NCBI RefSeq assembly: GCF_900184935.1
Contig: NZ_FXYE01000001.1
Span: 1,488,001 to 1,552,000 of the forward strand
DNA length: 64,000 nucleotides
Reading direction: 5' to 3'
Source: Actibacterium lipolyticum
GTDB taxonomy: Bacteria > Pseudomonadota > Alphaproteobacteria > Rhodobacterales > Rhodobacteraceae
Positions 38,247 to 45,765 of this stretch are shown in pieces. The translations under genes were made by a program, and so were the position numbers. Numbering within the stretch: position 1 is the first letter of the stretch; each line of letters starts with the position of its first letter. Below the pieces are notes generated by a model. The model saw only the letters and a program-made list of their open reading frames with translations. It did not search any database and was not told the DNA's origin.

Positions 38247-38824
38247 TGGTTCACGCCCTGCACGGAAAAACCACCCCCGGGGAGGGCAAGGATTTTGGTG
38301 ATCGAAAGCGGCGCAACCTCAAAGCTAAGGGCGGCGGGGACGGTGCCCATGGCAAGTGCAAGCGTAGCGCGGATTGTGCCCGCATGGGCAACGACGGCCA
38401 CGCGTTGGCCGCAATGATCCGCGCCGATCTGCGCAATCTCTGGCGCGATGCGGGCGCAGAGGTCAGCAAAACTTTCGCCATTCGGGGGGCGGTGCGCGGC
38501 CAGATCTGCCAGTGCAAGGGTACCAAGGTCGGGCAAGTCCGCATAGGCGATGCCTTCCCACGCGCCGAAGTCTTGTTCCCATAGGGCGGGCTTTGTCTGA
38601 GCTGCGGCACCTTGCCCAGGCCAAATAGCCTCGGCCGTTTGCAGGCATCGCTGTGCAGGGCTGCAGATGACGGTATCAGGCGTGCCCAAAGCATCGCGAA
38701 GCCAGCTGATTTTAACGCCGTCGCTACAATCTGCCGGAAGGTCCGTACGCCCATAGAGCAGACCGTTCGACTGTACCGGAGCATGCCGGATAAGCACCAG
38801 CTCTGTCGCTTCGTTGGTCTGCAC
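38234..38824 (-). CDS. cobC: Histidine phosphatase, probable alpha-ribazole phosphatase (CobC-like)
   Basis: A 196-aa histidine-phosphatase-fold protein with catalytic His in VLIRHAPVQ (RHA in place of the common RHG), SPAQRCLQTAE and a second His in VVAHAGTIRATLA. The location next to lower-ligand genes suggests dephosphorylation of alpha-ribazole-5'-phosphate or adenosylcobalamin-5'-phosphate. No Met precedes the first strand closely. I use GTG 38824, which has AAAGAGGA 9 nt upstream; the longer frame runs into divergent cobU. Confidence 0.75.
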   Translation of the reverse strand: MQTNEATELVLIRHAPVQSNGLLYGRTDLPADCSDGVKISWLRDALGTPDTVICSPAQRCLQTAEAIWPGQGAAAQTKPALWEQDFGAWEGIAYADLPDLGTLALADLAAHRPPNGESFADLCARIAPEIAQIGADHCGQRVAVVAHAGTIRATLALAMGTVPAALSFEVAPLSITKILALPGGGFSVQGVNQCAE

Positions 38825-38875
38825 GGTCGCATATCCTCTTTCGTTTGCCGCCTGTTTCTGCTTTGTCAGCGAGCC

Positions 38876-39391
38876 ATGAGCAAGACGATACTGATAACTG
38901 GCGGCGCCCGATCCGGAAAAAGCGCAATCGCCGAGGCGCAGGTGATGAACATCGCCCCGCGCGCGGTCTACATTGCCACCGCGCAGGTGCGCGACGATGA
39001 AATGGCCGATCGTGTGGCCAAACATCAGGCACGACGCGGCGCGGAATGGACAAACGTGGCAGAGCCCATCGACCTGATCGGCGCGCTGAAACGAACCGAC
39101 GGGCAGGGGCCACGGTTGGTGGATTGCCTGACGTTATGGTTGACGAACCTTATGCTGGGCGATCACGACTGGCGCGGGTTGGGGCGCGAACTTGTCGCCG
39201 GTCTTGCCGGGCAATCCGATCCGGTGGTGTTTGTGACGAATGAAGTGGGCGGCGGTATTGTGCCCGAAAATGCCCTTGCGCGTGCGTTTCGCGATGCAGC
39301 GGGGGAGCTGAACCAATGGGTCGCGGCAGAGGCTGATGAGGTCTATCTGGCTGTCGCGGGCCTGCCCTTGAAGGTGAAACCGAATGACTAA
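38876..39391 (+). CDS. cobU: Adenosylcobinamide kinase / GTP:cobinamide-phosphate guanylyltransferase CobU
   Basis: A 171-aa bifunctional enzyme (CobP) of the nucleotide loop. P-loop TGGARSGKSAIAE is at the N-terminus, RRGAEWTNV is the guanylylation-His region (here KHQARRG), and VDCLTLWLTNLM and TNEVGGGIVPENALAR are diagnostic. ATG 38876 (MSKTILITGG) is chosen; the in-frame extension to 38612 overlaps the phosphatase gene. It overlaps cobT by 8 bp. Confidence 0.95.
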   Translation: MSKTILITGGARSGKSAIAEAQVMNIAPRAVYIATAQVRDDEMADRVAKHQARRGAEWTNVAEPIDLIGALKRTDGQGPRLVDCLTLWLTNLMLGDHDWRGLGRELVAGLAGQSDPVVFVTNEVGGGIVPENALARAFRDAAGELNQWVAAEADEVYLAVAGLPLKVKPND

Positions 39392-40409
39392 GCCACTTTT
39401 CCCGATCACCAAGCTGTCTGATCTGCACGGGCTTGCCGAAGCGTTACCAGCGGCGGATGCAACGGCGGCGGATGCCGCGCGCGCCCGTCAGGCAAGCTTG
39501 ACCAAGCCGCCCGGTTCCCTTGGTCGTTTGGAGGAGCTGGCAGAGTTTATGGCTATGTGGCAAGGCACCGACCGGCCAAAGATCGACACCGCCCAAGCGC
39601 TTGTTTTTGCGGGAAACCACGGCATTTGTGCGCAGGGCGTGAACCCGTACCCCCAAGAGGTGACAGCGCAAATGGTTGCCAACTTCGAAGCGGGCGGCGC
39701 GGCGATCAACCAACTGTGCCGCGCAAACGGCGCTGAACTGTCAGTGATTGCGCTGAACCTCGAAAACCCCACCGCGGACTTCACCCAAGCCCCCGCGATG
39801 AGCGAGGCTGAATGCCTTGAGGCCCTGAACAAGGGTGCAGCTGCGGTGGATCAATCCGCCGACATCTTGTTGCTGGGCGAAATGGGGATCGGCAATTCCA
39901 CTGTCGCTGCGGCGCTGACATCTGCGTTGTTCGGCGGCGATGTGGCCGGATGGGTCGGCCCCGGAACCGGGTCGGACGCAGACGGGCAGACGCGCAAATG
40001 CCGCGCGATTGATGCGGGTCTGGCCCGACATGCCGATGCAATTGGCGACGCACCGGCCATTCTTGCGGCACTTGGTGGTCGGGAACAGGCCGCCATTTGT
40101 GGCGCAGTACTGGCGGCGCGTGCGGCGGGTATTCCGGTGATTTTGGACGGTTTCATCTGCACTGCTGCGGCGGCTGCACTGTTCGCGACAGATCCACGAC
40201 TGTTGGATCACTGCCTTGTTGGTCATGCCAGCGCAGAGCCGGGCCACCGGTTGTTGCTGGAAAAGCTGAACAAACGCCCTGTTCTTGAATTCGATATGCG
40301 CCTAGGCGAAGGGTCGGGGGCGGCTGTGGCGCTTGGGATTATCCGCTCGGCTCTTGCCTGCCACAACGGTATGGCCACCTTTGGCGAGGCTGGAGTGTCC
40401 GAAGGATGA
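39384..40409 (+). CDS. cobT: Nicotinate-nucleotide:dimethylbenzimidazole phosphoribosyltransferase CobT
   Basis: A 341-aa enzyme that activates the lower ligand as alpha-ribazole-5'-phosphate. Motifs: ARQASLTKPPGSLGRLEELAEFM near residue 35, FAGNHGICAQGVNPYP, LGEMGIGNSTVAAALTSALFG, and GHASAEPGHRLLLEKL carrying the catalytic Glu near the C-terminus. It is coupled to cobU (8-bp overlap) and cobS (4-bp overlap). Not to be confused with the chelatase CobT subunit. Confidence 0.96.
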   Translation: MTKPLFPITKLSDLHGLAEALPAADATAADAARARQASLTKPPGSLGRLEELAEFMAMWQGTDRPKIDTAQALVFAGNHGICAQGVNPYPQEVTAQMVANFEAGGAAINQLCRANGAELSVIALNLENPTADFTQAPAMSEAECLEALNKGAAAVDQSADILLLGEMGIGNSTVAAALTSALFGGDVAGWVGPGTGSDADGQTRKCRAIDAGLARHADAIGDAPAILAALGGREQAAICGAVLAARAAGIPVILDGFICTAAAAALFATDPRLLDHCLVGHASAEPGHRLLLEKLNKRPVLEFDMRLGEGSGAAVALGIIRSALACHNGMATFGEAGVSEG

Positions 40410-41173
40410 GCAGACCGGGCTGGATAATGGCTCGCTTGGCCGAACTGCAATTGGCCATCATATTTTTGACCCGCTTGCCCGCAGGGCGCATGCGGGACGG
40501 AAGCCTTAGCATTGGCGCATCCGCGTGGGCATGGCCCGTGGCCGGTGTGTTTGTCGGCGGCATCAGCGCCTTGATCTACGCGGCGGCTTGGGGCCTTGGC
40601 CTTCCGGCTGGGCCGTCGGCGGTCCTGGCGCTTGGCGCTGGGATACTTGTCTGTGGTGGGCTGCATGAAGATGGGTTCGCTGATCTTGCCGACGGCTGCG
40701 GCGGCGGGCGGGACCGGGCGCAAAAGCTTGAAATCATGCGTGACAGTAGGATCGGCGCCTACGGCGTTCTGGCTGTTATCTTTTCCTTTGGCTTGCGCGC
40801 CAGCGCAATAACAAGCCTGTCTGACCCATTGCTGGTCATTCCGTGCCTGATTGGAGTCGCCGCCGCCAGCCGTGCGCCGATGGCGGTGTGGCTTTATCTG
40901 TTGCCTGCCGCGCGGGAGGATGGGCTTGGGCATTCTTCTAAACAAATCAACGGCATGGCGGTCATTGTTGCCATTACCTTCGGCTGCATCTTCCTGCTTC
41001 CGCTGGGTGGCATTGCGGTGTTGAGCGTCGCGATAGCAGTGGCTATCGGTTCGGGTGCAGTGGCCGCGTTTGCGGTGCGTCAGATTGGGGGGCAGACGGG
41101 CGATGTGTTGGGTGCGGTTCAGCAGGTTTCCGAAGTTGCCGCGTGGATCGCATGCTTGGCGGTCCTTGTGTGA
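40406..41173 (+). CDS. cobS: Adenosylcobinamide-GDP ribazoletransferase CobS (CobV)
   Basis: A 255-aa inner-membrane cobalamin synthase that joins the two halves of the cofactor. The active motif GLHEDGFADLADGCGGG is at about residues 78-94, followed by KLEIMRDSRIGAYGVLA, and RLPAGRM is near the start. About six membrane helices are visible. It starts at the ATGA overlap with cobT and ends 7 bp before the convergent sqdC stop. Confidence 0.94.
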   Translation: MSRPGWIMARLAELQLAIIFLTRLPAGRMRDGSLSIGASAWAWPVAGVFVGGISALIYAAAWGLGLPAGPSAVLALGAGILVCGGLHEDGFADLADGCGGGRDRAQKLEIMRDSRIGAYGVLAVIFSFGLRASAITSLSDPLLVIPCLIGVAAASRAPMAVWLYLLPAAREDGLGHSSKQINGMAVIVAITFGCIFLLPLGGIAVLSVAIAVAIGSGAVAAFAVRQIGGQTGDVLGAVQQVSEVAAWIACLAVLV

Positions 41174-41180
41174 AACCCGC

Positions 41181-42038
41181 TTAGCCCAGCATCTTTGGCA
41201 GAGTCTTTTGCAGCTTCTCCAGCCCGCCGGGCGACCAACCCAAGGCACGCAGGCGTTCGGTTTGCATCACGCTGACTGGTGTTTCAGAACGGGCCGGAAG
41301 CGGCGCCTGAACTCCGGTTTCTTGGGCAACCATTTCCAGCAGATCGCGCCGATCAAGCAGCAGGTCCGAAACGTTATAGGTGCCCGGAGCCGCGTTCAGA
41401 GATAGGTTCGCGGCCGTCGCCAAATCGTCGCCGTGCAGTTCGGTGCCAACACGGGGCGAAATTGGGCGGGCAGCAGCGAAATCTGCGAACAGATTGGCCC
41501 ATTTATGCATCTGACCGGGGCCAGCGGGCCCGTAGACACCCGTGGCGCGCAGGCAGATCGGCGCGAAATCGGGGCTGGCCATATCGGCAAGGGCCTTTTC
41601 GGCCTGCCACTTCACCTCGCCGTAAAGCGTGACGGGTTTGGGCGGCAAGTCTTCGGTTAACGGTGTTCCGTCGGGATAGGCGCCATAGACCGCGCGTGAC
41701 GACAGAAACACTAATCGCGGAACGCCTGAGCCCTTGGCCGATTGGAAGAGCTTGATCGACCCGTCCAAGTTTGCGCGGATAAATCCATCAGGATCGTCGC
41801 CTTCGCCACCACGATAGCGTCCCGGGATATGTGAAAACGCACAGTGAAACACCGCGTCATATCCGGTTAGGTCCGGCGCGTCGCCCAACGCGAACGGTCG
41901 GTGCGTGACAGTTTTGGAAAAGAAACCCGTGGGCGGTTCATGCCGGCTGAGAAGGGTGACATCGTCGCCCGCAGCGATGGCGTGTTCCACCAAAAACCGA
42001 CCCACGAGCCCCGCGCCGCCTGTCACGGCGACCTTCAT
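41181..42038 (-). CDS. sqdC: NAD(P)-dependent epimerase/reductase, SqdC-like
   Basis: A 285-aa extended short-chain dehydrogenase with Rossmann motif TGGAGLVGRFL at the N-terminus, a catalytic Tyr/Lys pair in TLYGEVKWQAEKAL, and SSRAVYGAY before it. In Rhodobacter sphaeroides the sulfolipid operon reads sqdB-sqdD-sqdC, and the third gene is such a reductase. The same order and 4-bp overlaps are seen here. The reaction of SqdC is not firmly established. Confidence 0.8.
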   Translation of the reverse strand: MKVAVTGGAGLVGRFLVEHAIAAGDDVTLLSRHEPPTGFFSKTVTHRPFALGDAPDLTGYDAVFHCAFSHIPGRYRGGEGDDPDGFIRANLDGSIKLFQSAKGSGVPRLVFLSSRAVYGAYPDGTPLTEDLPPKPVTLYGEVKWQAEKALADMASPDFAPICLRATGVYGPAGPGQMHKWANLFADFAAARPISPRVGTELHGDDLATAANLSLNAAPGTYNVSDLLLDRRDLLEMVAQETGVQAPLPARSETPVSVMQTERLRALGWSPGGLEKLQKTLPKMLG

Positions 42039-42871
42039 TTCGCAGGCTCCGGCAAATTGGTGACGTCGGGTATTGGGCCATCACCCGCAAAAGCGGCCCA
42101 AAGATCAATCAGTGGCTTCAATTTCTCAACCTTTTCATGGTCTTGCCATGGCTTTTCATACTGAAAATGCAGGATATGGATGTCGTCCCAACTCCACAAG
42201 TCCGGCATCGCGAACCAGACATATTGCAGCATGTTGTAATAGACCGGCAGGCCGTGCCAATCGGGAAAGAACTCTTGCAGGAAGGTCTGATCGGTCCGCC
42301 GCCAGAACGCGCCGGGTTGATCAAGTTGGATCAGCATTCTTTCAAAGGTGTCTTGGCTGGGGCATGCGGTGAACACGCCCGAATTCATCCGGTGAAAATC
42401 CGCAAGGCTTTCATAAACATTCGGGGCGGCGCAAAATTCGGGATAGTCGAACAGCTTGTCGCAATTGCGCAGGACCAATGTGTCAGCATCCAGAAAAACG
42501 ACCGCTTTGTATTCGATCAGCTGCCACAGCCTCAGTTTAGCGAAGTTATCAAGCGGCGTGTGAAAACCCGGCTTGTTGCCCTTGGTGAACGGCGCGTTGG
42601 CATGAAGTCGGTCACGGGCGTGCGCCTGATTGAAGGCATCTGAGGTGGGCAAAAGTTCGGTTTTCACCAAACGCGCACCTAGGGCAGCAAGCGGCGCTAA
42701 GTCAGCGTGGCCAACCCCGCCAGTGTGCATGACCACCACGTCAGCCAAGCTTTCGCTTGCTTTAATAGAGCGGACCAAAGCCTTGGCACCCAACGCAAAA
42801 TCAGCGTTGGTCACCAAGGTCACATAAGCGCGAGAGGACTGCGCCGGTTGTTTGGAAGTTTGGCTTATCAT
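42035..42871 (-). CDS. sqdD: GT8 (glycogenin-like) glycosyltransferase, SqdD-like
   Basis: A 278-aa retaining glycosyltransferase of family 8 with metal/UDP motif DAD in VVFLDADTLVLRNC, the glycogenin-like N-terminus AYVTLVTNADFALGAKALVRSIK, a Tyr/Asn-rich middle (MNSGVFTACPS) and the His-containing HILHFQYEKPW. It lies between sqdB and sqdC with 4-bp overlaps on both sides. In R. sphaeroides SqdD is proposed to transfer sulfoquinovose to diacylglycerol; this assignment follows that operon. Confidence 0.85.
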   Translation of the reverse strand: MISQTSKQPAQSSRAYVTLVTNADFALGAKALVRSIKASESLADVVVMHTGGVGHADLAPLAALGARLVKTELLPTSDAFNQAHARDRLHANAPFTKGNKPGFHTPLDNFAKLRLWQLIEYKAVVFLDADTLVLRNCDKLFDYPEFCAAPNVYESLADFHRMNSGVFTACPSQDTFERMLIQLDQPGAFWRRTDQTFLQEFFPDWHGLPVYYNMLQYVWFAMPDLWSWDDIHILHFQYEKPWQDHEKVEKLKPLIDLWAAFAGDGPIPDVTNLPEPAK

Positions 42872-44088
42872 GAAACGGATTTCAGGCGTTTACCTTCTGG
42901 GTCGGTTTCGACACGGCTGGCAAGGTCTTTGGTCCATGCCGACACGGCGGGCACCCGGTTGCGATCGATCCGATGCGCATAGCGTTTTGCGACACCCACG
43001 ACCTCGTCCAACAGACCTTCTTCCAGCGTGATGGGGTTTAGGCCGAGGCTCAGGAATTGATCGTTGCGGACGATTAGGTCGTTCTCCTCTGCCTCTTTGC
43101 GTGGGTTCGGAAGATAGGCAATACGCGCGCCAGTCATCTGCGAAATCAACCCCGCCAGATCGCGCACGCGGTGGGTTTCTGTCATTTGGTTAAAGATCTT
43201 CACCCGATCACCAGCCGCCGGTGCGTCCGACAGCGCCAATTCGATGCAGCGCACACTGTCTTGCAGGTGGATGAACGCGCGCGTCTGCCCACCCGTGCCA
43301 TGAACAGTTAGTGGATAATCAATGGCTGCCTGGATCAAAAAGCGGTTCAAAACCGTGCCATAGTCGCCGTCATAATCAAAACGATTGATAAGCTGTTCGT
43401 GGCGGCGGGATTGTTCGGTATGCGTGCCCCACACGATGCCTTGATGCAGGTCGGTAATGCGCACGCCGTCGTTCTGGGCATAGAATTGAAACAGGATTTG
43501 ATCCAAAGATTTGGTCATGTGATAGACCGACCCGGGGCGCGTGGGGTACAGGATGTCTTGCTGTTTTTTCTCGCCCGACAGGGTTTCGATATCGACCGGA
43601 AGATACCCTTCGGGGATCGCCGCGCCGATCGTGGAATACCCGTAGACGCCCATGGTACCCAGATGAACCAGATGCGCATCGATCCCGGTTTCAACCATTG
43701 CAGTCAACAGGTTATGCGTCGCGCTGACATTGTTGTTGACGGTATAAACCTTGTGGCGGTCAGACTTCATCGAATAGGGCGCGGCGCGTTGTTCGGCGAA
43801 ATGGATGATGGCGTCTGGCTTATGTTCGGCCAACCACTGGCGCAAACGTTCGTATTCGGTGGCAAGGTCCAGCAGGTGAAAGTTAAGTTCGTGCCCAGTC
43901 AGGCTTTTCCATATCCGGCAGCGTTCTTGGATTGAGTCCATCGGCGTAAGGGATTGCACGCCAAGTTCTGTATCAATCCACCGGCGAGAGAGGTTGTCGA
44001 TAATGTGGATTTCGTGCCCCTGATCGGACAAGTGAAGCGAGGTTGGCCAGCCGCAAAAACCATCGCCACCAAGTACTGCAATTTTCAT
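42868..44088 (-). CDS. sqdB: UDP-sulfoquinovose synthase SqdB
   Basis: A 406-aa SDR-type enzyme that makes UDP-sulfoquinovose from UDP-glucose and sulfite. NAD motif GGDGFCGWPTSLHLSD is at the N-terminus, the diagnostic RRWIDTELGVQSLTP follows, and the catalytic region is TMGVYGYS with SVYHMTKSLDQ. I use ATG 44088 (GAGAGGAG upstream), not the in-frame Met at 44127. First gene of sqdBDC. Confidence 0.95.
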   Translation of the reverse strand: MKIAVLGGDGFCGWPTSLHLSDQGHEIHIIDNLSRRWIDTELGVQSLTPMDSIQERCRIWKSLTGHELNFHLLDLATEYERLRQWLAEHKPDAIIHFAEQRAAPYSMKSDRHKVYTVNNNVSATHNLLTAMVETGIDAHLVHLGTMGVYGYSTIGAAIPEGYLPVDIETLSGEKKQQDILYPTRPGSVYHMTKSLDQILFQFYAQNDGVRITDLHQGIVWGTHTEQSRRHEQLINRFDYDGDYGTVLNRFLIQAAIDYPLTVHGTGGQTRAFIHLQDSVRCIELALSDAPAAGDRVKIFNQMTETHRVRDLAGLISQMTGARIAYLPNPRKEAEENDLIVRNDQFLSLGLNPITLEEGLLDEVVGVAKRYAHRIDRNRVPAVSAWTKDLASRVETDPEGKRLKSVS

Positions 44089-44164
44089 CGAAATCTCCTC
44101 TCGGAATATTTTCAAAAAAATGGCCAATCGGCCTGCCGTTGAAATCTCGGATAAGGATGCAGCA

Positions 44165-44194
44165 TGTAAATGTCATTTGAAAGTTTTGTGTCAA
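44165..44194 (-). promoter_or_regulatory. Candidate sqdBDC promoter
   Basis: Leftward TTGACA (44194-44189), an 18-bp spacer and TTTACA (44170-44165), about 75 bp upstream of the sqdB ATG. The -35 is a perfect consensus; the -10 is weak (3 of 6). Confidence 0.4.
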
Positions 44195-44251
44195 AGTCCG
44201 GGAAATCGGCAAGAATTTGCACGCATAGGTTCGACGGTTGACGCGGTGTTG

Positions 44252-44767
44252 TTAGCGGGCAGTGATGTAGCGTTTCAGCGTTTTGAAGAAAACATTAGCT
44301 TTGGATTGTAAGTCACCTTGATCAAATGAAATAAGGCTTTCTAATGTCCAGCTTTCCGTTGGCGATAGCTGGTTTAGAAGCGTGTTGCGAACGTCCTGAT
44401 CTTCGGGCGAAAGCGGCAGATGTTTTGCCCCCTCTAGCACGACCAGAAGGTCATGTAGTTTTCGCATTATTCGAAAGGCATCAAGGTAGGATGCCAGCAG
44501 GCTTGGATCCGTGTGCCACGATGTTCCGCCAAATACCTCTTGGGTGACGCGTTGCCCGGCACCAGAGCAGTTATAGCGCACGCAGCCGCTGAAACCTTCG
44601 TGCTCTAGGCGGTCGTGGATTTCGCACAGATGTTGATCGTTCAAATTAGGGCAGGGAACGCCAGCAGGTTTGTCCAAGGCGAAATGGTCGGACTTGTCAA
44701 AAGCAAGGGTGATGCAGCACAGCGCGGCGCATCGGGAACAATCGGGAGCAAGAGATACGGGTTTCAC
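44252..44767 (-). CDS. Cysteine-cluster (YkgJ-like) protein
   Basis: A 171-aa soluble protein with an N-terminal cysteine cluster (CSRCAALCC, then CPNLNDQHLCEIH and CVRYNCSG) like the zinc/iron-chelating YkgJ-type domain, and a helical, acidic C-terminal half. Function unknown. The open frame reaches 44839, but that start falls on the terminator of the upstream DUF882 gene, so I use GTG 44767 (weak ribosome site AAAGAA). The exact start is uncertain. Confidence 0.7.
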   Translation of the reverse strand: MKPVSLAPDCSRCAALCCITLAFDKSDHFALDKPAGVPCPNLNDQHLCEIHDRLEHEGFSGCVRYNCSGAGQRVTQEVFGGTSWHTDPSLLASYLDAFRIMRKLHDLLVVLEGAKHLPLSPEDQDVRNTLLNQLSPTESWTLESLISFDQGDLQSKANVFFKTLKRYITAR

Positions 44768-44812
44768 GATCGATTCTTTGTGCGCTTGAAAGGGATGGGC
44801 ATAGAAAACAAA

Positions 44813-44836
44813 AAACGCCGGAACAATCCGGCGTTT
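44813..44836 (-). terminator. Intrinsic terminator of the DUF882 gene
   Basis: AAACGCCGG-loop-CCGGCGTTT, a 9-bp stem with a 6-nt loop. Leftward it is followed by TTTGTTTTC. It sits 27 bp after the stop of the leftward DUF882 gene. Confidence 0.85.
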
Positions 44837-44862
44837 CAAGTGTTTGTATCATGAACGAGTGA

Positions 44863-45429
44863 TTAACTGCCCCAGGAACGGACGACACCGCAATCCATAT
44901 GTACGAAGTTAGACCCGGAATATTTGCCAACGCCACCGCCGTTGCACGCTTTCGCAGCGCGGAACATTTGGTTGACGGAGCGGCTTTTCATGCGCAGGTC
45001 AGCGGCCTGACCTTGCATGTGAAGCGAGTTCTTGGCGACACCGCGCGATTTGGAACGAAGCATGGCGTTGGTCTTTGGGCTGCGATAGCCCGACAGCAAC
45101 ATATATGGTTCGTCCGTATCCATCAGGTTATGCGCCGCGGCAATGATATCGATCGTCCGCAGGTCGATGCTTTTGGTCCCATCCGTGCGCCAGTCGCGCA
45201 TGAAGTGGTTAATCTCTTTCGCGGATTCTTTGATGTAGTCGCCTTCGATCCAGTAGATCATGTTGATCTTTTCACCGGTCCGCCCGGAATACATCGAAAT
45301 CGATCGAACATCGCCCGCTCCGCGGAGCAAACCGAAAGCTTTGGAGTAGGTGGGTGCGGCCGCAACAGTTGTTGCTGCGAATGCGCCAAGAATGCCGCGC
45401 CGCGTGATACCGTTGGTCATAAGAGTCAT
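44863..45429 (-). CDS. Tat-exported DUF882 / M15-type peptidoglycan peptidase-like protein (YcbK-like)
   Basis: A 188-aa protein with a twin-arginine signal (ITRRGILGAFAATTVAAAP). The mature domain is of the peptidase M15A/YcbK type: LLSGYRSPKTNAMLRS, then SLHMQGQAADLRM with the zinc ligands His and Asp, and a C-terminal GSNFVHMDCG with the third His. It probably acts on periplasmic peptidoglycan or related peptides. It is divergent from an L,D-transpeptidase gene, a pairing also seen as neighbours in E. coli (ycbB/ycbK). Confidence 0.88.
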   Translation of the reverse strand: MTLMTNGITRRGILGAFAATTVAAAPTYSKAFGLLRGAGDVRSISMYSGRTGEKINMIYWIEGDYIKESAKEINHFMRDWRTDGTKSIDLRTIDIIAAAHNLMDTDEPYMLLSGYRSPKTNAMLRSKSRGVAKNSLHMQGQAADLRMKSRSVNQMFRAAKACNGGGVGKYSGSNFVHMDCGVVRSWGS

Positions 45430-45765
45430 GTCTAGTGCGCCTGTCCCGTCGCTGCTCTGCCGCTATCCGCGGCTATTGTGCAATGTCTTCCCCAAGTGCC
45501 CTTGGTTTATGGCATATTTCGAATCGTGCTCCAAGCTTTGTTGTGACGAAATTCGCGCATGCCTGAAAAATCGGCAGAAATTTGCCAGAAAGATGGTTCG
45601 ATGGTGTTTTTTAAGTCCGCGGCAGCAAGGCCACACTTCTTGGGAATGCGACACTGAAGGTGGACAATTTGGTGTTGTGTTAAGATGTGAGTGGACATGC
45701 ACCTGCGTGGTCGGCGAAAATGGGGCCTACGCGCGAAACAGAAAAGTTGTGTGAGGTTCTTTGAC
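45430..45765. other. 336-bp divergent intergenic region (DUF882 gene / L,D-transpeptidase)
   Basis: It must hold promoters for both neighbours. I see a small inverted CCGCTATCCGCGG segment near the left end and a TAAGAT hexamer at about 45682 that could be a -10, but no convincing -35, repeat or conserved small ORF. No gene is called. Confidence 0.5.

Noticed and set aside
44768-44839. Upstream ATG start for the YkgJ-like gene
   Set aside because: This start lies within the intrinsic terminator of the preceding DUF882 gene.
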